Positions 27,784-38,275 of a DNA stretch of 64,000 nt are shown piece by piece. The notes under the pieces are model-generated. The model worked only from the letters and a program-made list of their open reading frames with translations, had not been told where the DNA came from and searched no databases. The stretch covers positions 29,570-93,569 of the forward strand of contig CALYBD010000004.1 in assembly GCA_944393745.1 (NCBI GenBank). The letters run 5' to 3'. The position numbers were made by a program, and so were the translations under genes. The DNA is from an uncultured Alphaproteobacteria bacterium (GTDB taxonomy: Bacteria; Pseudomonadota; Alphaproteobacteria; CAAGCB01; CAG-977). The first letter of the stretch is position 1; the number at the start of each line of letters is the position of its first letter.

Positions 27784-28569
27784 CTAAGCGTCGGCGCCGG
27801 CTTTTTCTTCGTCTGCGGTCGTTTCAACTTCTTCAACCGCAACTTCCTGAGCCCCCAGATCAACGCCGGCAGCAGCCATTTCGGCCTGAATACCGTCCAA
27901 AACCGAACCGGATACCAAATCACAGTACAGGTTGATCGCGCGAATCGCGTCATCGTTTCCCGGGACCGGGAAATCAATGCCGTCGGGATCGGAATTCGTA
28001 TCACAAATGGCAATCACGGGAATGCCCAGGCGGCGTGCTTCGTGCAAAGCCAATCCTTCTTTGATTGTGTCAATAACAAAAATCAAATCGGGACGACCGC
28101 CCATATCTTTGATTCCGCCCAAAGAACGATACAATTTTTCACGTTCGCGGGAAATATTCAGCTTTTCTTTTTTCGTCAAGCCTTCAAATTCACCCTTTTC
28201 CTGTTTGGAATCGATTTCTTTTAAACGACGGATCGACTGAGAAACTGTTTTCCAGTTCGTCAGCGTACCGCCCAGCCAGCGATGGTTGACATAATACTGG
28301 CCGCAGCGTTCGGCAGCTTCGCGTACGGGCTGCTGCGCCTGCGTTTTCGTGCCGACAAACAAAATACGACCGCCCTGAGCCGCCGTATCGCGGACAGCCT
28401 GCATGGCGCGGTACAGCATCGGCACCGTTTGCTGCAAATCAATGATATGAACATTGTCACGCGTCCCGAAAATATACTGTTTCATCTTCGGATTCCAGCG
28501 ACGCGTATTGTGACCGAAATGAACACCAGCTTCTATCAGCTGACGCATTGTAAATGTAGGAAGAGCCAT
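27784..28569 (-). CDS. rpsB: 30S ribosomal protein S2
   Basis: Small-subunit ribosomal protein. 261 residues, beginning [20 protein letters not shown], with [20 protein letters not shown] and [12 protein letters not shown]. The C-terminal tail is acidic ([16 protein letters not shown]), a common variation in alphaproteobacteria. An AGAGG ribosome-binding site precedes the ATG. Transcription probably starts from the promoter near 28690-28718. Confidence 0.97.
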   Translation of the reverse strand: MALPTFTMRQLIEAGVHFGHNTRRWNPKMKQYIFGTRDNVHIIDLQQTVPMLYRAMQAVRDTAAQGGRILFVGTKTQAQQPVREAAERCGQYYVNHRWLGGTLTNWKTVSQSIRRLKEIDSKQEKGEFEGLTKKEKLNISREREKLYRSLGGIKDMGGRPDLIFVIDTIKEGLALHEARRLGIPVIAICDTNSDPDGIDFPVPGNDDAIRAINLYCDLVSGSVLDGIQAEMAAAGVDLGAQEVAVEEVETTADEEKAGADA

Positions 28570-28682
28570 TTTTTTACCTCTTTTTTCCGGTTAAACCTCC
28601 GCAGACAGATGAGCCGGGAACCTTCCCGACACCGGAACGAAAACACAAAACTGTCTTTCCGCCGATATCTGCGTGTGAAATC
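28570..28682 (-). promoter_or_regulatory. rpsB 5' leader with two stem-loops
   Basis: About 110 nt separate the predicted transcription start from the rpsB ATG. The RNA contains GCGTG-ATTTCA-CACGC right at the start and a stronger CGGGAA-GG-TTCCCG stem about midway. Structured rpsB leaders are commonly used for feedback by S2, so autoregulation is a reasonable inference, but I cannot match it to a described leader class. Confidence 0.45.
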
Positions 28683-28689
28683 ACGCCTC

Positions 28690-28718
28690 GTTTTAATCTG
28701 TTTTTTTATTTTTGGCAA
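28690..28718 (-). promoter_or_regulatory. Probable sigma-70 promoter of rpsB-tsf
   Basis: On the minus strand TTGCCA and TAAAAC are separated by exactly 17 bp of A-rich sequence. Position and spacing fit a strong housekeeping promoter starting near 28682. Confidence 0.6.
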
Positions 28719-28748
28719 GAGATAAAATATCCGATCCCCGAAAAAGAA

Positions 28749-29531
28749 TCATTCCTGTGAAACAACGGCCGAATACAAATACGCCATATAAGTTCCGTAT
28801 AAAATACAGGAACACTGTACGGAAAAAAGAGCGCATAAATTTGTTATAAAATAAACAATTTCCTCATTATAAACGACCGCCTGGAAAATTGAATATATCC
28901 CGGCGGCAATACCCAAAGGCAAAAATAAAAACAGCGCAATCATCAAAGCAATTGCCGGGCTGATCCGCCGGGTCATTTTCCAAGAATCCCATAACCGTTG
29001 TTTTTTCCCGGCAGCTTTTGCGGGCAGTAAAAAACTGAACCGAATCATAAAATACGGCAGAAGAATGACAACCCCCAGCAACAAAAACAGATTCTTTTTA
29101 TCAGACATCGGCAAAATATAATCCAAAAGGGAAATCAGGATATAAGCAGAAGCCGTCGCAAAAAGCAGCGCACTGACAAAAAGGTACAGCAATTCGGCCA
29201 AATAAGCAAAAAACGCCTGATTAAGAGGCGGCAGAAAAAACTTCTTTTGGTCGGTCGGGGATCCGAAAAAAACGGTTTGCTGAATATACAGCATCAAAGA
29301 CAAAGATAAATAAAGAATAATTACGCCCAATAACACAAACATATAAACATTGACCGACAGTTTTACTTCTGCCGTCGGCGCCAGGAAAAAAAGCGGATAA
29401 AACGATTCCATCAGCAAAAAAACAAAGCTCGCCACAAACGGAACAAACATTAAATGAATGAAACGCTGATAATTCAAAACAAATGTAAACGTCGGTTTAA
29501 GCAGCCGCATCATCGTTAAAACATTGATCAT
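28749..29531 (-). CDS. Polytopic membrane protein of unknown function
   Basis: 260 residues with about six hydrophobic membrane segments (for example VPFVASFVFLLMESFYPLFF and VYMFVLLGVIILYLSLSLML). It resembles the general class of YciC/glycerophosphoryl-membrane-domain proteins in size and layout, but I see no diagnostic motif. Its ATG overlaps the dnaE stop (TAATG), so translation is coupled to dnaE. Membrane location is well supported; function is not known. Confidence 0.75.
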   Translation of the reverse strand: MINVLTMMRLLKPTFTFVLNYQRFIHLMFVPFVASFVFLLMESFYPLFFLAPTAEVKLSVNVYMFVLLGVIILYLSLSLMLYIQQTVFFGSPTDQKKFFLPPLNQAFFAYLAELLYLFVSALLFATASAYILISLLDYILPMSDKKNLFLLLGVVILLPYFMIRFSFLLPAKAAGKKQRLWDSWKMTRRISPAIALMIALFLFLPLGIAAGIYSIFQAVVYNEEIVYFITNLCALFSVQCSCILYGTYMAYLYSAVVSQE

Positions 29532-32500
29532 TATAATTCCCGAACCTCCGTCACACCTTGTATTTTTGGCAAAGCCGATAAAACATCAGCCGTTAAAGCA
29601 TACGTTTTTTCACAAACAATTTCCACTTCCCATTTATCGGCGGGAATCATAAACAAAATCCGGCTGCGTCCCGGACGCAAATTGTCAATCAGTTTTTTCA
29701 GCGGTTCAAGGGCTTCTTTGCGATCGACAACAATCATAATGCCCCCCGCCGTCTGAGAAACAACATCGTCCAATATTTCGGCATGTTGCAATATCATGCG
29801 CGGTTCATCGCTGCCTTCCTCTTTTTCGGCATTTATCGTAATCAGCAGCGGCCGATCTGATTTCAGGATATCCCTGTAATGGCTTAATGGTTCAGAAAAC
29901 ACGGTAAATTCAAAACTGCCCGACGTATCGGAAGCGGAAACAAAAGCGTATTTTGATCCTTTTTTGCTCATACGTTCGCGCACAGACGTTATCGTCACGG
30001 CCATTTTGACACGCAAAGAGCCGGCTTTTTCCGCCGCTGTTTTGACTTCTTTGTACGGCATTGTCCGCAACCGTTCCAAACTTTTTGCATAACGGTCCAA
30101 CGGATGAGCCGACAAATAAAAACCGATAACCGACGCTTCCATCTTCAGCTTTTCATCAGGCGTCCAGGGCGGTGCAGCAACCAAAGGAATGGCTTCTTCC
30201 GTAACGGCCTGCCCGAACAGATTGATTTGCGTGCTGTTTTTTTCTTCTCCGGCAACGCGGGCATGTTTCATCAACAAATCCACATTGGCATGCAACAGTC
30301 CCCTGTTTTTTTCCAAACTGTCAAAAGCCCCTGCTTTTATCCATGTTTCCAGACTCTTCTTGTCCAGATGAGAAGAATCCATTCGCCGGATAAAATCGGA
30401 TACGGATTTAAACAAACCGTGTTCTTGACGCTCTGCCACGACGGCTTTTGCAGCCGCCTCCCCGGATCCTTTAACGGCCATCAAAGCATAACGCACCGCG
30501 TTGTTTTCAACGGCAAAACGGACTTCCGAATAATTAACATCGGGGGGCAAGAGGTCGATTTTTAAACGTGCCAATTCTTTTTTATACAAAGCCAGCTTGT
30601 CGGTATTCTGCATATCATAGGTCATTGTCGCAGCCATAAATTCAACCGGATAATGCGCTTTTAAATACGCTGTTTGATACGCAATTAAAGCATAGGCCGC
30701 CGCGTGCGACTTGTTAAAACCGTATTCGGCAAATTTTGCCATACGGGCAAAAATGCTTTTGGCTTTAGCCGGATCAATGCCGTTTTTTGTTGCCCCTTCA
30801 ATAAAAACGGCTTCCTGCAGTTCCATTTCTTCTTTTTTCTTTTTTCCCATGGCACGGCGCAACAAATCGGCGGCTCCAAGCGTATATCCCGCCATTTTCT
30901 GCGCGATCTGCATGACTTGTTCCTGATAAATCATAATGCCGTAAGTTTCTTTCAGAATATCTTCCAGCATCGGGTGCATATAATCCGGTTGTTCCACACC
31001 GTGTTTACGGGCAATATAACTGGGAATATTATCCATCGGCCCCGGACGATACAAGGAAACCAAAGCGATCAGATCTTCCAGTGTATCGGGCTGCATATCA
31101 CGCAATGTTTTGCGCATGCCGCCGCTTTCCAGCTGAAACACTCCGTCCGTTTCGGCTCTGTGCAACAGTTCGTATGTTTCTTTGTCGTCCAGCGATATTT
31201 CCGAAATGTTCAGCTCTATATCGCGTTTTCGAATCATTTTGACCGCTTCGGCAATAACGGTCAGCGTTTTTAACCCTAAAAAGTCGAACTTAACCAGTCC
31301 CGTCGATTCGACAAATTTCATATTGTACTGTGTGACGGGCAGATCCGAATCGGCACTGAGATCACGATAAATCGGCACGATCTGGTTTAACGGCTTTTGT
31401 CCGACGACAACCCCCGCGGCATGCGTTGACGCGTTTCTGTACAGCCCTTCCAGTTTTACGGCAATATTCAGCAGTTGATCGACACGAGAATCACCTTTGC
31501 GCTGTTTGTCGAATTCCGGTTCGACGGAAAAAGCTTCCGCCAATGTCGTACCGGGCTTTGCGGGGACAAGACGCGCCAGCTTGTCAGCCACGAAATCCAT
31601 CTGCAAAACACGTCCGACATCACGTATGACGGCTTTAGCCTGCAGCTTGCCGAACGTAATGATTTGCGCCACACGGTCGTGCCCGTATTTTTCACGCACG
31701 TAATCAATCGTTTCACCGCGCCTGTCCTGACAAAAGTCAACGTCAAAGTCCGGCATGTTGACACGTTCCGGATTTAAAAAGCGTTCAAACAGCAAATGAA
31801 AACGGATCGGATCCAGATCCGTAATCGTTAACGACCACGCCACGACCGATCCCGCCCCGGAACCGCGTCCCGGCCCGACAGGAATACCGTGCGCCTTTGA
31901 CCATTGAATAAAGTCGGAAACGATCAGAAAGTAACCGGGAAAATCCATTTGAATAATCACGCCCAGTTCATATTCCAGCCTTTGCGTATATTGCTCGCGC
32001 AAGGCCTTTTTTTCTTCTTCGCTCATGCCTTCTTTGAACACATGAACGTTTAAGCGCTTTTCCAGCCCGGCACGCGCGCGTTCCTGCAGCACTTCGGCCT
32101 CTGTCTTATCGCCGCAGTCGGGATAACGCGGCAGAGCCGGCGGCTGTTTTTCCACCATAAAACCGCATCGTTTGGCAATAACAACCGTATTTTCAACGGC
32201 TTCGGGCAAGTCTTCAAAAAGCTTTTTCATCTCTTCCGGAGATTTAAAATAATGTTCCGGAGTCAAACGACGGCGTTCATTGACAATGACATGCGTTTTT
32301 TCCTTAATGCAAATCAGCGCATCGTGTGCTTCAAACATATCGGGGTCGGTAAAAAAGACTTCGTTTGTCGCCACCAACGGCACATCATGCTTATAAGCCA
32401 TATCCAAAAAAACAGGTTCTGTCTGAGCCTCCTCTGCCGTACCGTGGCGCTGAATTTCCATATACAAGCGTTTAGGAAACATTTCCGCCAGACGTTTCAA

Positions 32501-33016
32501 CACTTCTTCCGCTTTTTCGGGTTTTCCGGCCAGAATCATACGGCCGATGGCGCCTTTTGCCCCGCCGGTCAGACAAATCAGGCCGTCCGAATATTTCCGT
32601 AAAACCTCATAGGAAACATGCGGCTTTTCATCGTTCGGCGTAAACATATACGATTGCTCGGACAGGATACGCAGATTGGCATACCCCTGTTCGTTTTGAA
32701 CCAGCAAAACAATATCGTCAATACCGGCATCGGGATCTTTGACCGAAAAACGTTTTTCTTCAACTTCCAGATCAACGGCCAGCTGAATGCCGATAATCGG
32801 CTGTATTCCGTGCGCCGCACATTCCGTTGACATTTCAAACGCGCCGAACAGATTGTTCGTATCCGTCATGGCAACGGCAGGCATACGGTATTTTTCGCAC
32901 AGTTCTGTCAGCTTTTTGATTTTAACGGCGCCTTCCAGCAAAGAATAAGCCGTGTGCACGCGCAAATGCACAAAATCCGCAAGAGTCAAAGCCGATAAAA
33001 CCGTTTCCTGAGCCAT
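29531..33016 (-). CDS. dnaE: DNA polymerase III alpha subunit
   Basis: Catalytic subunit of the replicative polymerase. 1161 residues, the usual length for DnaE1. The N-terminal PHP domain begins FVHLRVHTAYSLLEGAVKI. Catalytic aspartates lie in MPDFDVDFCQDRRGE at about 419-433, the palm and fingers show GPGRGSGAGSVVAW and YNASTHAAGVVVG-like motifs, and the C-terminal part has an OB-fold region (VRERMSKKGSKYAFVSASD). It sits 3 nt after lolD. The next gene is coupled through an overlapping stop and start. Confidence 0.97.
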   Translation of the reverse strand: MAQETVLSALTLADFVHLRVHTAYSLLEGAVKIKKLTELCEKYRMPAVAMTDTNNLFGAFEMSTECAAHGIQPIIGIQLAVDLEVEEKRFSVKDPDAGIDDIVLLVQNEQGYANLRILSEQSYMFTPNDEKPHVSYEVLRKYSDGLICLTGGAKGAIGRMILAGKPEKAEEVLKRLAEMFPKRLYMEIQRHGTAEEAQTEPVFLDMAYKHDVPLVATNEVFFTDPDMFEAHDALICIKEKTHVIVNERRRLTPEHYFKSPEEMKKLFEDLPEAVENTVVIAKRCGFMVEKQPPALPRYPDCGDKTEAEVLQERARAGLEKRLNVHVFKEGMSEEEKKALREQYTQRLEYELGVIIQMDFPGYFLIVSDFIQWSKAHGIPVGPGRGSGAGSVVAWSLTITDLDPIRFHLLFERFLNPERVNMPDFDVDFCQDRRGETIDYVREKYGHDRVAQIITFGKLQAKAVIRDVGRVLQMDFVADKLARLVPAKPGTTLAEAFSVEPEFDKQRKGDSRVDQLLNIAVKLEGLYRNASTHAAGVVVGQKPLNQIVPIYRDLSADSDLPVTQYNMKFVESTGLVKFDFLGLKTLTVIAEAVKMIRKRDIELNISEISLDDKETYELLHRAETDGVFQLESGGMRKTLRDMQPDTLEDLIALVSLYRPGPMDNIPSYIARKHGVEQPDYMHPMLEDILKETYGIMIYQEQVMQIAQKMAGYTLGAADLLRRAMGKKKKEEMELQEAVFIEGATKNGIDPAKAKSIFARMAKFAEYGFNKSHAAAYALIAYQTAYLKAHYPVEFMAATMTYDMQNTDKLALYKKELARLKIDLLPPDVNYSEVRFAVENNAVRYALMAVKGSGEAAAKAVVAERQEHGLFKSVSDFIRRMDSSHLDKKSLETWIKAGAFDSLEKNRGLLHANVDLLMKHARVAGEEKNSTQINLFGQAVTEEAIPLVAAPPWTPDEKLKMEASVIGFYLSAHPLDRYAKSLERLRTMPYKEVKTAAEKAGSLRVKMAVTITSVRERMSKKGSKYAFVSASDTSGSFEFTVFSEPLSHYRDILKSDRPLLITINAEKEEGSDEPRMILQHAEILDDVVSQTAGGIMIVVDRKEALEPLKKLIDNLRPGRSRILFMIPADKWEVEIVCEKTYALTADVLSALPKIQGVTEVREL

Positions 33017-33019
33017 TCA

Positions 33020-33787
33020 TCAAACTTCAATAAAGCGTTGTTTAAAAGCAATGCGACCGCTCATTCCCAGCGTATCGAGTTCTTCCAGCCGGCCGTCACG
33101 CAAAGCGATTTTGCGATCCATACGATCCGCCAGTTCCGGGTTATGCGTAGCAATCAAAGCCGACAATCCCGTTTCGCGCACGACATCCACCAAAACACCG
33201 AAAACAGATTCGGACGTCATCGGATCCAGATTGCCGGTCGGTTCGTCCGCCAACAGCATATGCGGCTTGTTGGCCAAAGCTCTGGCAATTGCAACGCGTT
33301 GCGCTTCGCCGCCGGACAACTGCGCCGGACGATGCTTCATACGGTCGGCCAGCTTCATTTTTTCCAGTAAAAACGCGGCGTATTCGGCAGCTTCTTTTTT
33401 CTTCTTGCCGGCAATCATTTGCGGAATCATCACATTTTCCAATGCATTAAATTCCGGCTGCAAATTATGATTCTGATAGACAAAGCCCAGATATTCCCGC
33501 CGCATTTTCGTGCGCGTATCATCGTCCATGTCGGAACTGGGCGCGCCGCTTAAAAAAACTTCGCCTTCATCAGGCGCTTCCAACAATCCGGTAACGTGCA
33601 ACAACGTTGATTTTCCCGCTCCGGAAGGCCCTACCAAAGCCACCATCTCGCCCTGAGAAACTGTCAAATCAATCCCCCTGAGCACATCTATAACCGCTTT
33701 GCCCTGAATATAGTGGCGACGCACGCCTTTTAACACCAACACGGGAACCGTCGATTGATTAACGGCCATTTCACGTTTGTCATTCAT
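33020..33787 (-). CDS. lolD: Lipoprotein-releasing ABC transporter ATPase LolD
   Basis: ATPase of the system that extracts lipoproteins from the inner membrane for delivery to LolA. 255 residues: Walker [14 protein letters not shown]-loop [10 protein letters not shown], signature [15 protein letters not shown], Walker [12 protein letters not shown]. The assignment to Lol rather than another MacB-type system comes from the adjacent LolC/E-type permease, whose stop it overlaps by 8 nt. The C-terminus extends about 20 residues beyond the usual length. Confidence 0.93.
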   Translation of the reverse strand: MNDKREMAVNQSTVPVLVLKGVRRHYIQGKAVIDVLRGIDLTVSQGEMVALVGPSGAGKSTLLHVTGLLEAPDEGEVFLSGAPSSDMDDDTRTKMRREYLGFVYQNHNLQPEFNALENVMIPQMIAGKKKKEAAEYAAFLLEKMKLADRMKHRPAQLSGGEAQRVAIARALANKPHMLLADEPTGNLDPMTSESVFGVLVDVVRETGLSALIATHNPELADRMDRKIALRDGRLEELDTLGMSGRIAFKQRFIEV

Positions 33788-35030
33788 AGCGCAAAGCCTC
33801 CACCGGATCTAATTTGGCCGCCCGCCAAGACGGGTAAAGCGTTGCGGCAAAAGACAAAAACAAAGCCATAATCACGACGGCAACGACTTCTACGGGGTCA
33901 ACTTCGGCCGGCAGCTGGGTAAGGAAGTAAATTTCGGCGGCAAACAAATCCGTACCGGTCAGACTTTCCAAAAAACGACGGATCGTCTCGATATTATCAC
34001 AAAACAGCAGCCCGAACAGCACGCCGAACGCGGTTCCGAAAAATCCGATGGAAGCGCCGCTCATGAAAAAAATCCGCATCACCATACCCCGTGTTGCCCC
34101 CATCGTACGTAAAACGGCAATGTCCCGCCCTTTGTCTTTTACCAGCATAATCAGGCCGGAAATCATGTTAAACGATGCCACCAAAATAATCAGCGTCAAA
34201 ATCAAAAACATGACGTTTCGTTCCACCTGAATGGCATTAAAAAACGCCGCATTCGAACGCTGCCAGTCATAAATGCGCACTTCGGATCCCAGACGGGAAT
34301 ACATTTCCGACTGAACGGAAGAAACCAAATCATGGTGATTTAGAAAAACTTCCAGATTGGTAACGGTGTTATCCATGTTAAAGAACTTCTGCGCTTCGTT
34401 CATCGGCATAAAAATAAACGCCGAATCATATTCGTACATACCGACAGAAAACGTCCCCCCGATGGTATAAGAACGCATACGCGGCACGGAACCGAAGGCT
34501 GTCACCGTTCCTTTCGGAGAAATCAACGTAATTTCCTCGCCGACATAAACCCCCAATTTTTGCGCCAGACGTTCACCGATAAAAACCGTATCCGGATCAG
34601 AAAAGGCCGTAACGGATCCGCCGATCATACTGTTGGCCAGAATCGGTCTTTTATTAAAATCTTCGGGTCTGATCCCGCGCACGATCGCCCCCTGCGCGCT
34701 GCGTACGGAGCTGACCATCACCTGACCTTCAATCAACGGCATAACCAGATCAACGCCCTTTACGGCTTTTGCTTTTTCGGCCAAAGATTCGTAATCATTC
34801 AAAACAGTTCCCCGGACGGCATAAATTCCCAAATGCCCGTTTAATCCCAGCACCCGGGACAGCAATTCCTGCCTGAAACCGTTCATAACGGCCATGACTA
34901 TAATCAGCGTCGCAACGCCCAGCACGATCCCCAAAAAAGAAAAAGCCGCAATAACGGAAACAAAGCCTTCTTTGCGTCGTGCCCGCAAATAGCGAAAAGC
35001 CACCATACGTTCAAAAGCAGAAAAAATCAT
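33780..35030 (-). CDS. lolC: Lipoprotein-releasing permease, LolC/E family
   Basis: Membrane subunit of the Lol transporter. 416 residues with the MacB/FtsX-like layout: one membrane segment at the N-terminus ([20 protein letters not shown]), a large periplasmic domain of about 215 residues, and three segments at the C-terminus ([20 protein letters not shown] onward). It keeps the MNGFRQEL motif after the first helix. Only one such gene is present here, so the permease is probably a homodimer, as in other bacteria with a single LolC/E-type (LolF) protein; the symbol is provisional. Confidence 0.9.
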   Translation of the reverse strand: MIFSAFERMVAFRYLRARRKEGFVSVIAAFSFLGIVLGVATLIIVMAVMNGFRQELLSRVLGLNGHLGIYAVRGTVLNDYESLAEKAKAVKGVDLVMPLIEGQVMVSSVRSAQGAIVRGIRPEDFNKRPILANSMIGGSVTAFSDPDTVFIGERLAQKLGVYVGEEITLISPKGTVTAFGSVPRMRSYTIGGTFSVGMYEYDSAFIFMPMNEAQKFFNMDNTVTNLEVFLNHHDLVSSVQSEMYSRLGSEVRIYDWQRSNAAFFNAIQVERNVMFLILTLIILVASFNMISGLIMLVKDKGRDIAVLRTMGATRGMVMRIFFMSGASIGFFGTAFGVLFGLLFCDNIETIRRFLESLTGTDLFAAEIYFLTQLPAEVDPVEVVAVVIMALFLSFAATLYPSWRAAKLDPVEALRYE

Positions 35031-35045
35031 TTTCCCCCGGCTCCA

Positions 35046-36359
35046 TCATTTCGACAGCAGTTCGACGGCCGCATCGGGCGGCAATTCCGTGCGTTCGCCC
35101 GTCTTGCGGTTTTTGACCTCAACAACACCGTTTGCCAGCCCGCGCGAACCGACAATCAACTGGTAAGGCAAACCGATCAGATCCATTGTCGAAAACTTCA
35201 CGCCTGCCCGTTCGTCCCTGTCGTCATAAAGAACTTCAACTCCGGCTTTGTGCAGTTTTTCATACAACTCTTCACACGCTTTGTTTGTTTCCGTCTTGCC
35301 TGCCGTCAGATTAATCAGCCCGACCTTAAACGGCGCAACGGATTCGGGCCAGATAATCCCCTGATCATCATGAGACGCTTCGATAATCGCCCCCAACAAA
35401 CGCGATACACCTATGCCATAACAACCGCCTTCGAACAAAACCGGTTTATCATCTTCGCCCGCAACGGCCACATTCATCGGAATCGAATATTTCTTGCCGT
35501 AATAAAACACCTGTCCGACTTCAATACCGCGCGCCGTCAACAAATTATCACCGACGGCTTTTGCTTCGGCCTCGTCGTATTTTTCTTCGGTTGCCGCGTA
35601 AAGAGACGTCCATTTCCTGTAAATCGGTTCCAAATCCGAATCGTAATCAACATCTGCGGACGGGATCTCCATATCCAAATACCCTTTGTCGCAGTAAACC
35701 TGTTCTTCTCCCGTATCGGCCAGCACGATAAACTCATGACTCAAATCCCCGCCGATCGGTCCCGTTGACGCTTTCATCGGAATGGCATGAACGCCGCAGC
35801 GCGCAAACGTACGCAAATACGCAACAAACATTTTATTATAAGAATGTTTGGCGCCTTCATACGTTAAATCAAACGAATAAGCGTCCTTCATTAAAAATTC
35901 GCGTCCGCGCATAACCCCAAAGCGCGGCCGGACTTCATCACGGAATTTCCACTGAATGTTATAAAGAATTTTCGGCGCTTCTTTATAGCTTTTCAATTCG
36001 TTGCGCACAATATCGTTAATGACTTCTTCCGCCGTCGGACCATAGACCAGAACACGGTCATGCCGGTCGGTAATACGCAACATTTCCGGACCGTATGCAT
36101 CATAACGTCCGCTGTCTTTCCACAGATCGGACGGCTGCAAAGTCGGCATCAATAATTCCTGAGCACCGGCACGGTCCTGTTCTTCGCGGATAATGTTTTC
36201 GATTTTTTTCAACACGCGCAATCCCAAAGGCAGCCATGTATAAATGCCCGCGCTGCTTTGGCGGATCATGCCCGCGCGCAACATCAGTCTGTGGGATACG
36301 ATTTGAGCCTCCACCGGATTTTCTTTCAGCGTCGGCATAAAGTAACGAGATAAACGCAT
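35046..36359 (-). CDS. proS: Prolyl-tRNA synthetase, short form
   Basis: Class II synthetase for tRNA-Pro. The 437-residue form lacks the editing insertion between motifs 2 and 3, as is common in alphaproteobacteria. Motif 1 lies around [15 protein letters not shown], motif 2 in [20 protein letters not shown], and motif 3 in [13 protein letters not shown], with an anticodon-binding domain at the end. I prefer ATG 36359, about 7 nt after AGAG, over the ATG two codons upstream (36365). It is 16 nt upstream of the Lol permease gene. Confidence 0.95.
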   Translation of the reverse strand: MRLSRYFMPTLKENPVEAQIVSHRLMLRAGMIRQSSAGIYTWLPLGLRVLKKIENIIREEQDRAGAQELLMPTLQPSDLWKDSGRYDAYGPEMLRITDRHDRVLVYGPTAEEVINDIVRNELKSYKEAPKILYNIQWKFRDEVRPRFGVMRGREFLMKDAYSFDLTYEGAKHSYNKMFVAYLRTFARCGVHAIPMKASTGPIGGDLSHEFIVLADTGEEQVYCDKGYLDMEIPSADVDYDSDLEPIYRKWTSLYAATEEKYDEAEAKAVGDNLLTARGIEVGQVFYYGKKYSIPMNVAVAGEDDKPVLFEGGCYGIGVSRLLGAIIEASHDDQGIIWPESVAPFKVGLINLTAGKTETNKACEELYEKLHKAGVEVLYDDRDERAGVKFSTMDLIGLPYQLIVGSRGLANGVVEVKNRKTGERTELPPDAAVELLSK

Positions 36360-36509
36360 AATCATTCTCTATTTTTGTCAAAGAAAAAAGTCAGGAAAAA
36401 ATCCTGTAGAAACTTTAGGCAATCCGATTAAGTTTGGCAATATTTATTTGGAAGGAAACAAAACCGAAAATTCAAAGAAACGTCTTTTTCAGCCATTTTA
36501 GAGTCTTTG

Positions 36510-37559
36510 TCATTTTTTTAATTTAATCTCCGCTCCGAAAATCGTCATTACCTTTATTTTCCGTCCATTTGAAAGCCTTTTATTTCTAATGGAAAAAATC
36601 AGCTGGACAATCTTTTTGAACGGCCGGTAAAACGTGTAAAAAAGCGGCGTTGTAATCAAATAAAGATAAACCGATGCCCTATTCAAAGAATGAGAGATCA
36701 TATAATCCAGAAAAGGACGAAACATCGACAGCGTATTTATGCCATAAACCGCATCTAATTTTTTCATTTCCCCGACAAACTTAAAAAAGCTGGAAAAATC
36801 GGAAATCATAAAACTTCTTTTATCCAAAACCGTTTCGGAAAAGTTCAATATTCCCCTTAAACGGGGCAGACGGCTAAACGCATAAAGATTTATTTTCGCC
36901 ATTAACAGTTCCATTAGTTTCGGCCGGCGCACCATAATCGAATTTCGGTTTACCCGATTTTTAAATAAAACCTTATCCAAATTTTTAATAACACAGCCGC
37001 TTAATAAAAGCTTGCGGAATAACAGACAATCCTCGCACGGTTTAACCGCATCAAATTCAACGTTCAATTCACGCCGGAACATTATGGCCGGATGAAGTAT
37101 CTGTCCTGTCTTAACATAGGTGATGAAATCAATATCCGCCGCGTTTTTCGTAACGCAGGGCTTAGTATCCCCGAATATTTCAGCCTGACAGGAACACAGT
37201 CCGACATCGGGATTTTGCTCTAAAAAGAAGACTTGTTCTTCTAACCTGCGGGGATATGAAATATCATCGGAATCCATGCGTGCGATATAATCTCCGGCTG
37301 CTTTTTTCATGCCCAGATTCAAACAGTTTATATACCCTTTTGCCCTGCAGTAAACGATCCTGGGATCTGCAAATTCTTTGACGATTTCTAAATTAGCGTC
37401 CGTCAGATGTCCGTCAATGATAATCAATTCAAAACGGGAATATGTTTGATTCAATATACTCCGTACGGCTTGACGAAGACGTGACGCCGGATGGTTAAAC
37501 ACAGGCATAACCACACTGACAAGAGGGGCGTCCGTATTTTGAAAAAATTCGTTCATCAT
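36510..37559 (-). CDS. Family 2 glycosyltransferase
   Basis: A GT-A-fold sugar transferase, probably acting on a surface polysaccharide. A longer frame reaches 37868, but that part overlaps hdaA; the family similarity begins MMNEFFQNTDAPLVSVVMPV. The start is ATG 37559 or 37556, with GAAGGG just upstream, giving 349 or 348 residues. The N-terminal domain carries VVMPVFNHPASRLRQAVRS, the DGHLTD motif and the metal-binding YIARMDSDDISYP. The C-terminal 150 residues are basic and hydrophobic in part, perhaps membrane-associated. It follows hdaA by about 23 nt but has no functional link to it, so it may be a later insertion. Confidence 0.88.
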   Translation of the reverse strand: MMNEFFQNTDAPLVSVVMPVFNHPASRLRQAVRSILNQTYSRFELIIIDGHLTDANLEIVKEFADPRIVYCRAKGYINCLNLGMKKAAGDYIARMDSDDISYPRRLEEQVFFLEQNPDVGLCSCQAEIFGDTKPCVTKNAADIDFITYVKTGQILHPAIMFRRELNVEFDAVKPCEDCLLFRKLLLSGCVIKNLDKVLFKNRVNRNSIMVRRPKLMELLMAKINLYAFSRLPRLRGILNFSETVLDKRSFMISDFSSFFKFVGEMKKLDAVYGINTLSMFRPFLDYMISHSLNRASVYLYLITTPLFYTFYRPFKKIVQLIFSIRNKRLSNGRKIKVMTIFGAEIKLKK

Positions 37560-37582
37560 ATCCCTTCCCGCCCGCAGAAAAA

Positions 37583-38275
37583 CTAATTTTTTATTTCTAA
37601 AAGCACTCGGCGTACCAGGGGAATCGTCACGGCGCGGCGTTCCGCCAAAGACAACTCGTCCGCCCGCCGCGTGATAAAAGACGCGACCCGGAACGAACGT
37701 TCCATATTTTTTAAAAGATACGCGATCACTTCGGGCGCAACCTTTAACTGCCGGTCGGCAAACTGTTTGATTAAAACAGCCTGCATCAGCATTTCGCCCG
37801 GCGGCTGAATTTCTATACAGGGCAAAGCCTTTAACCGCGTCATCAAATCGGGCAACGTCAGCCCCCACGCCGCAGGTGGCCGTTCGGCCGTCAGCAAAAC
37901 AAAACCGTTCAGGCTTTTAACCGCGTTCAGCAAATGAAACAAGCCCCGCTCATCAACCGGCCGGCTGATGTTTTCCAAAACAATGCAGGCGCTTTTTTCC
38001 AAAAAATCCGTCAAAGACGAAGGATCAAAATCCACCGCCGGCATAACAACCGCTTCCCGCCCCGTTTTTTGAAAAGCCGCCGCGGCGAACAAATGCGCCA
38101 GATGCGTTTTGCCGCAGCCTTTTTCCCCGAAAATCACCGCGCCGTTAAACCCGTTCGGAAAAGAATCTATCAAAGCGACCGCCGCCGCGTTTTCTTCGGA
38201 AACGAAAAAATCACCGCGCCCCGTCAGCGGACGTACCGGCAAATCAAAAGCCACAGGATAAAAATGATCAGGCAT
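37583..38275 (-). CDS. hdaA: DnaA-homologous regulator HdaA
   Basis: Short DnaA paralogue that, with the sliding clamp, promotes ATP hydrolysis on DnaA and so limits re-initiation. The start is ATG 38275 (230 residues, beginning MPDHFYPVAFDLPVRP), which overlaps the preceding permease stop by 8 nt. A longer frame lies inside that gene. The Walker A motif reads GEKGCGKTHLAHLF, and the sensor/lid region LMTRLKALPCIEIQPP is as in alphaproteobacterial HdaA. There is no DNA-binding domain IV. The N-terminal clamp-binding motif is not clear to me. Confidence 0.88.
   Translation of the reverse strand: MPDHFYPVAFDLPVRPLTGRGDFFVSEENAAAVALIDSFPNGFNGAVIFGEKGCGKTHLAHLFAAAAFQKTGREAVVMPAVDFDPSSLTDFLEKSACIVLENISRPVDERGLFHLLNAVKSLNGFVLLTAERPPAAWGLTLPDLMTRLKALPCIEIQPPGEMLMQAVLIKQFADRQLKVAPEVIAYLLKNMERSFRVASFITRRADELSLAERRAVTIPLVRRVLLEIKN

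Noticed and set aside
37560..37868. Longer N-terminus for the GT2 glycosyltransferase
   Set aside because: The extra residues lie within hdaA in another frame and are unlike any glycosyltransferase.
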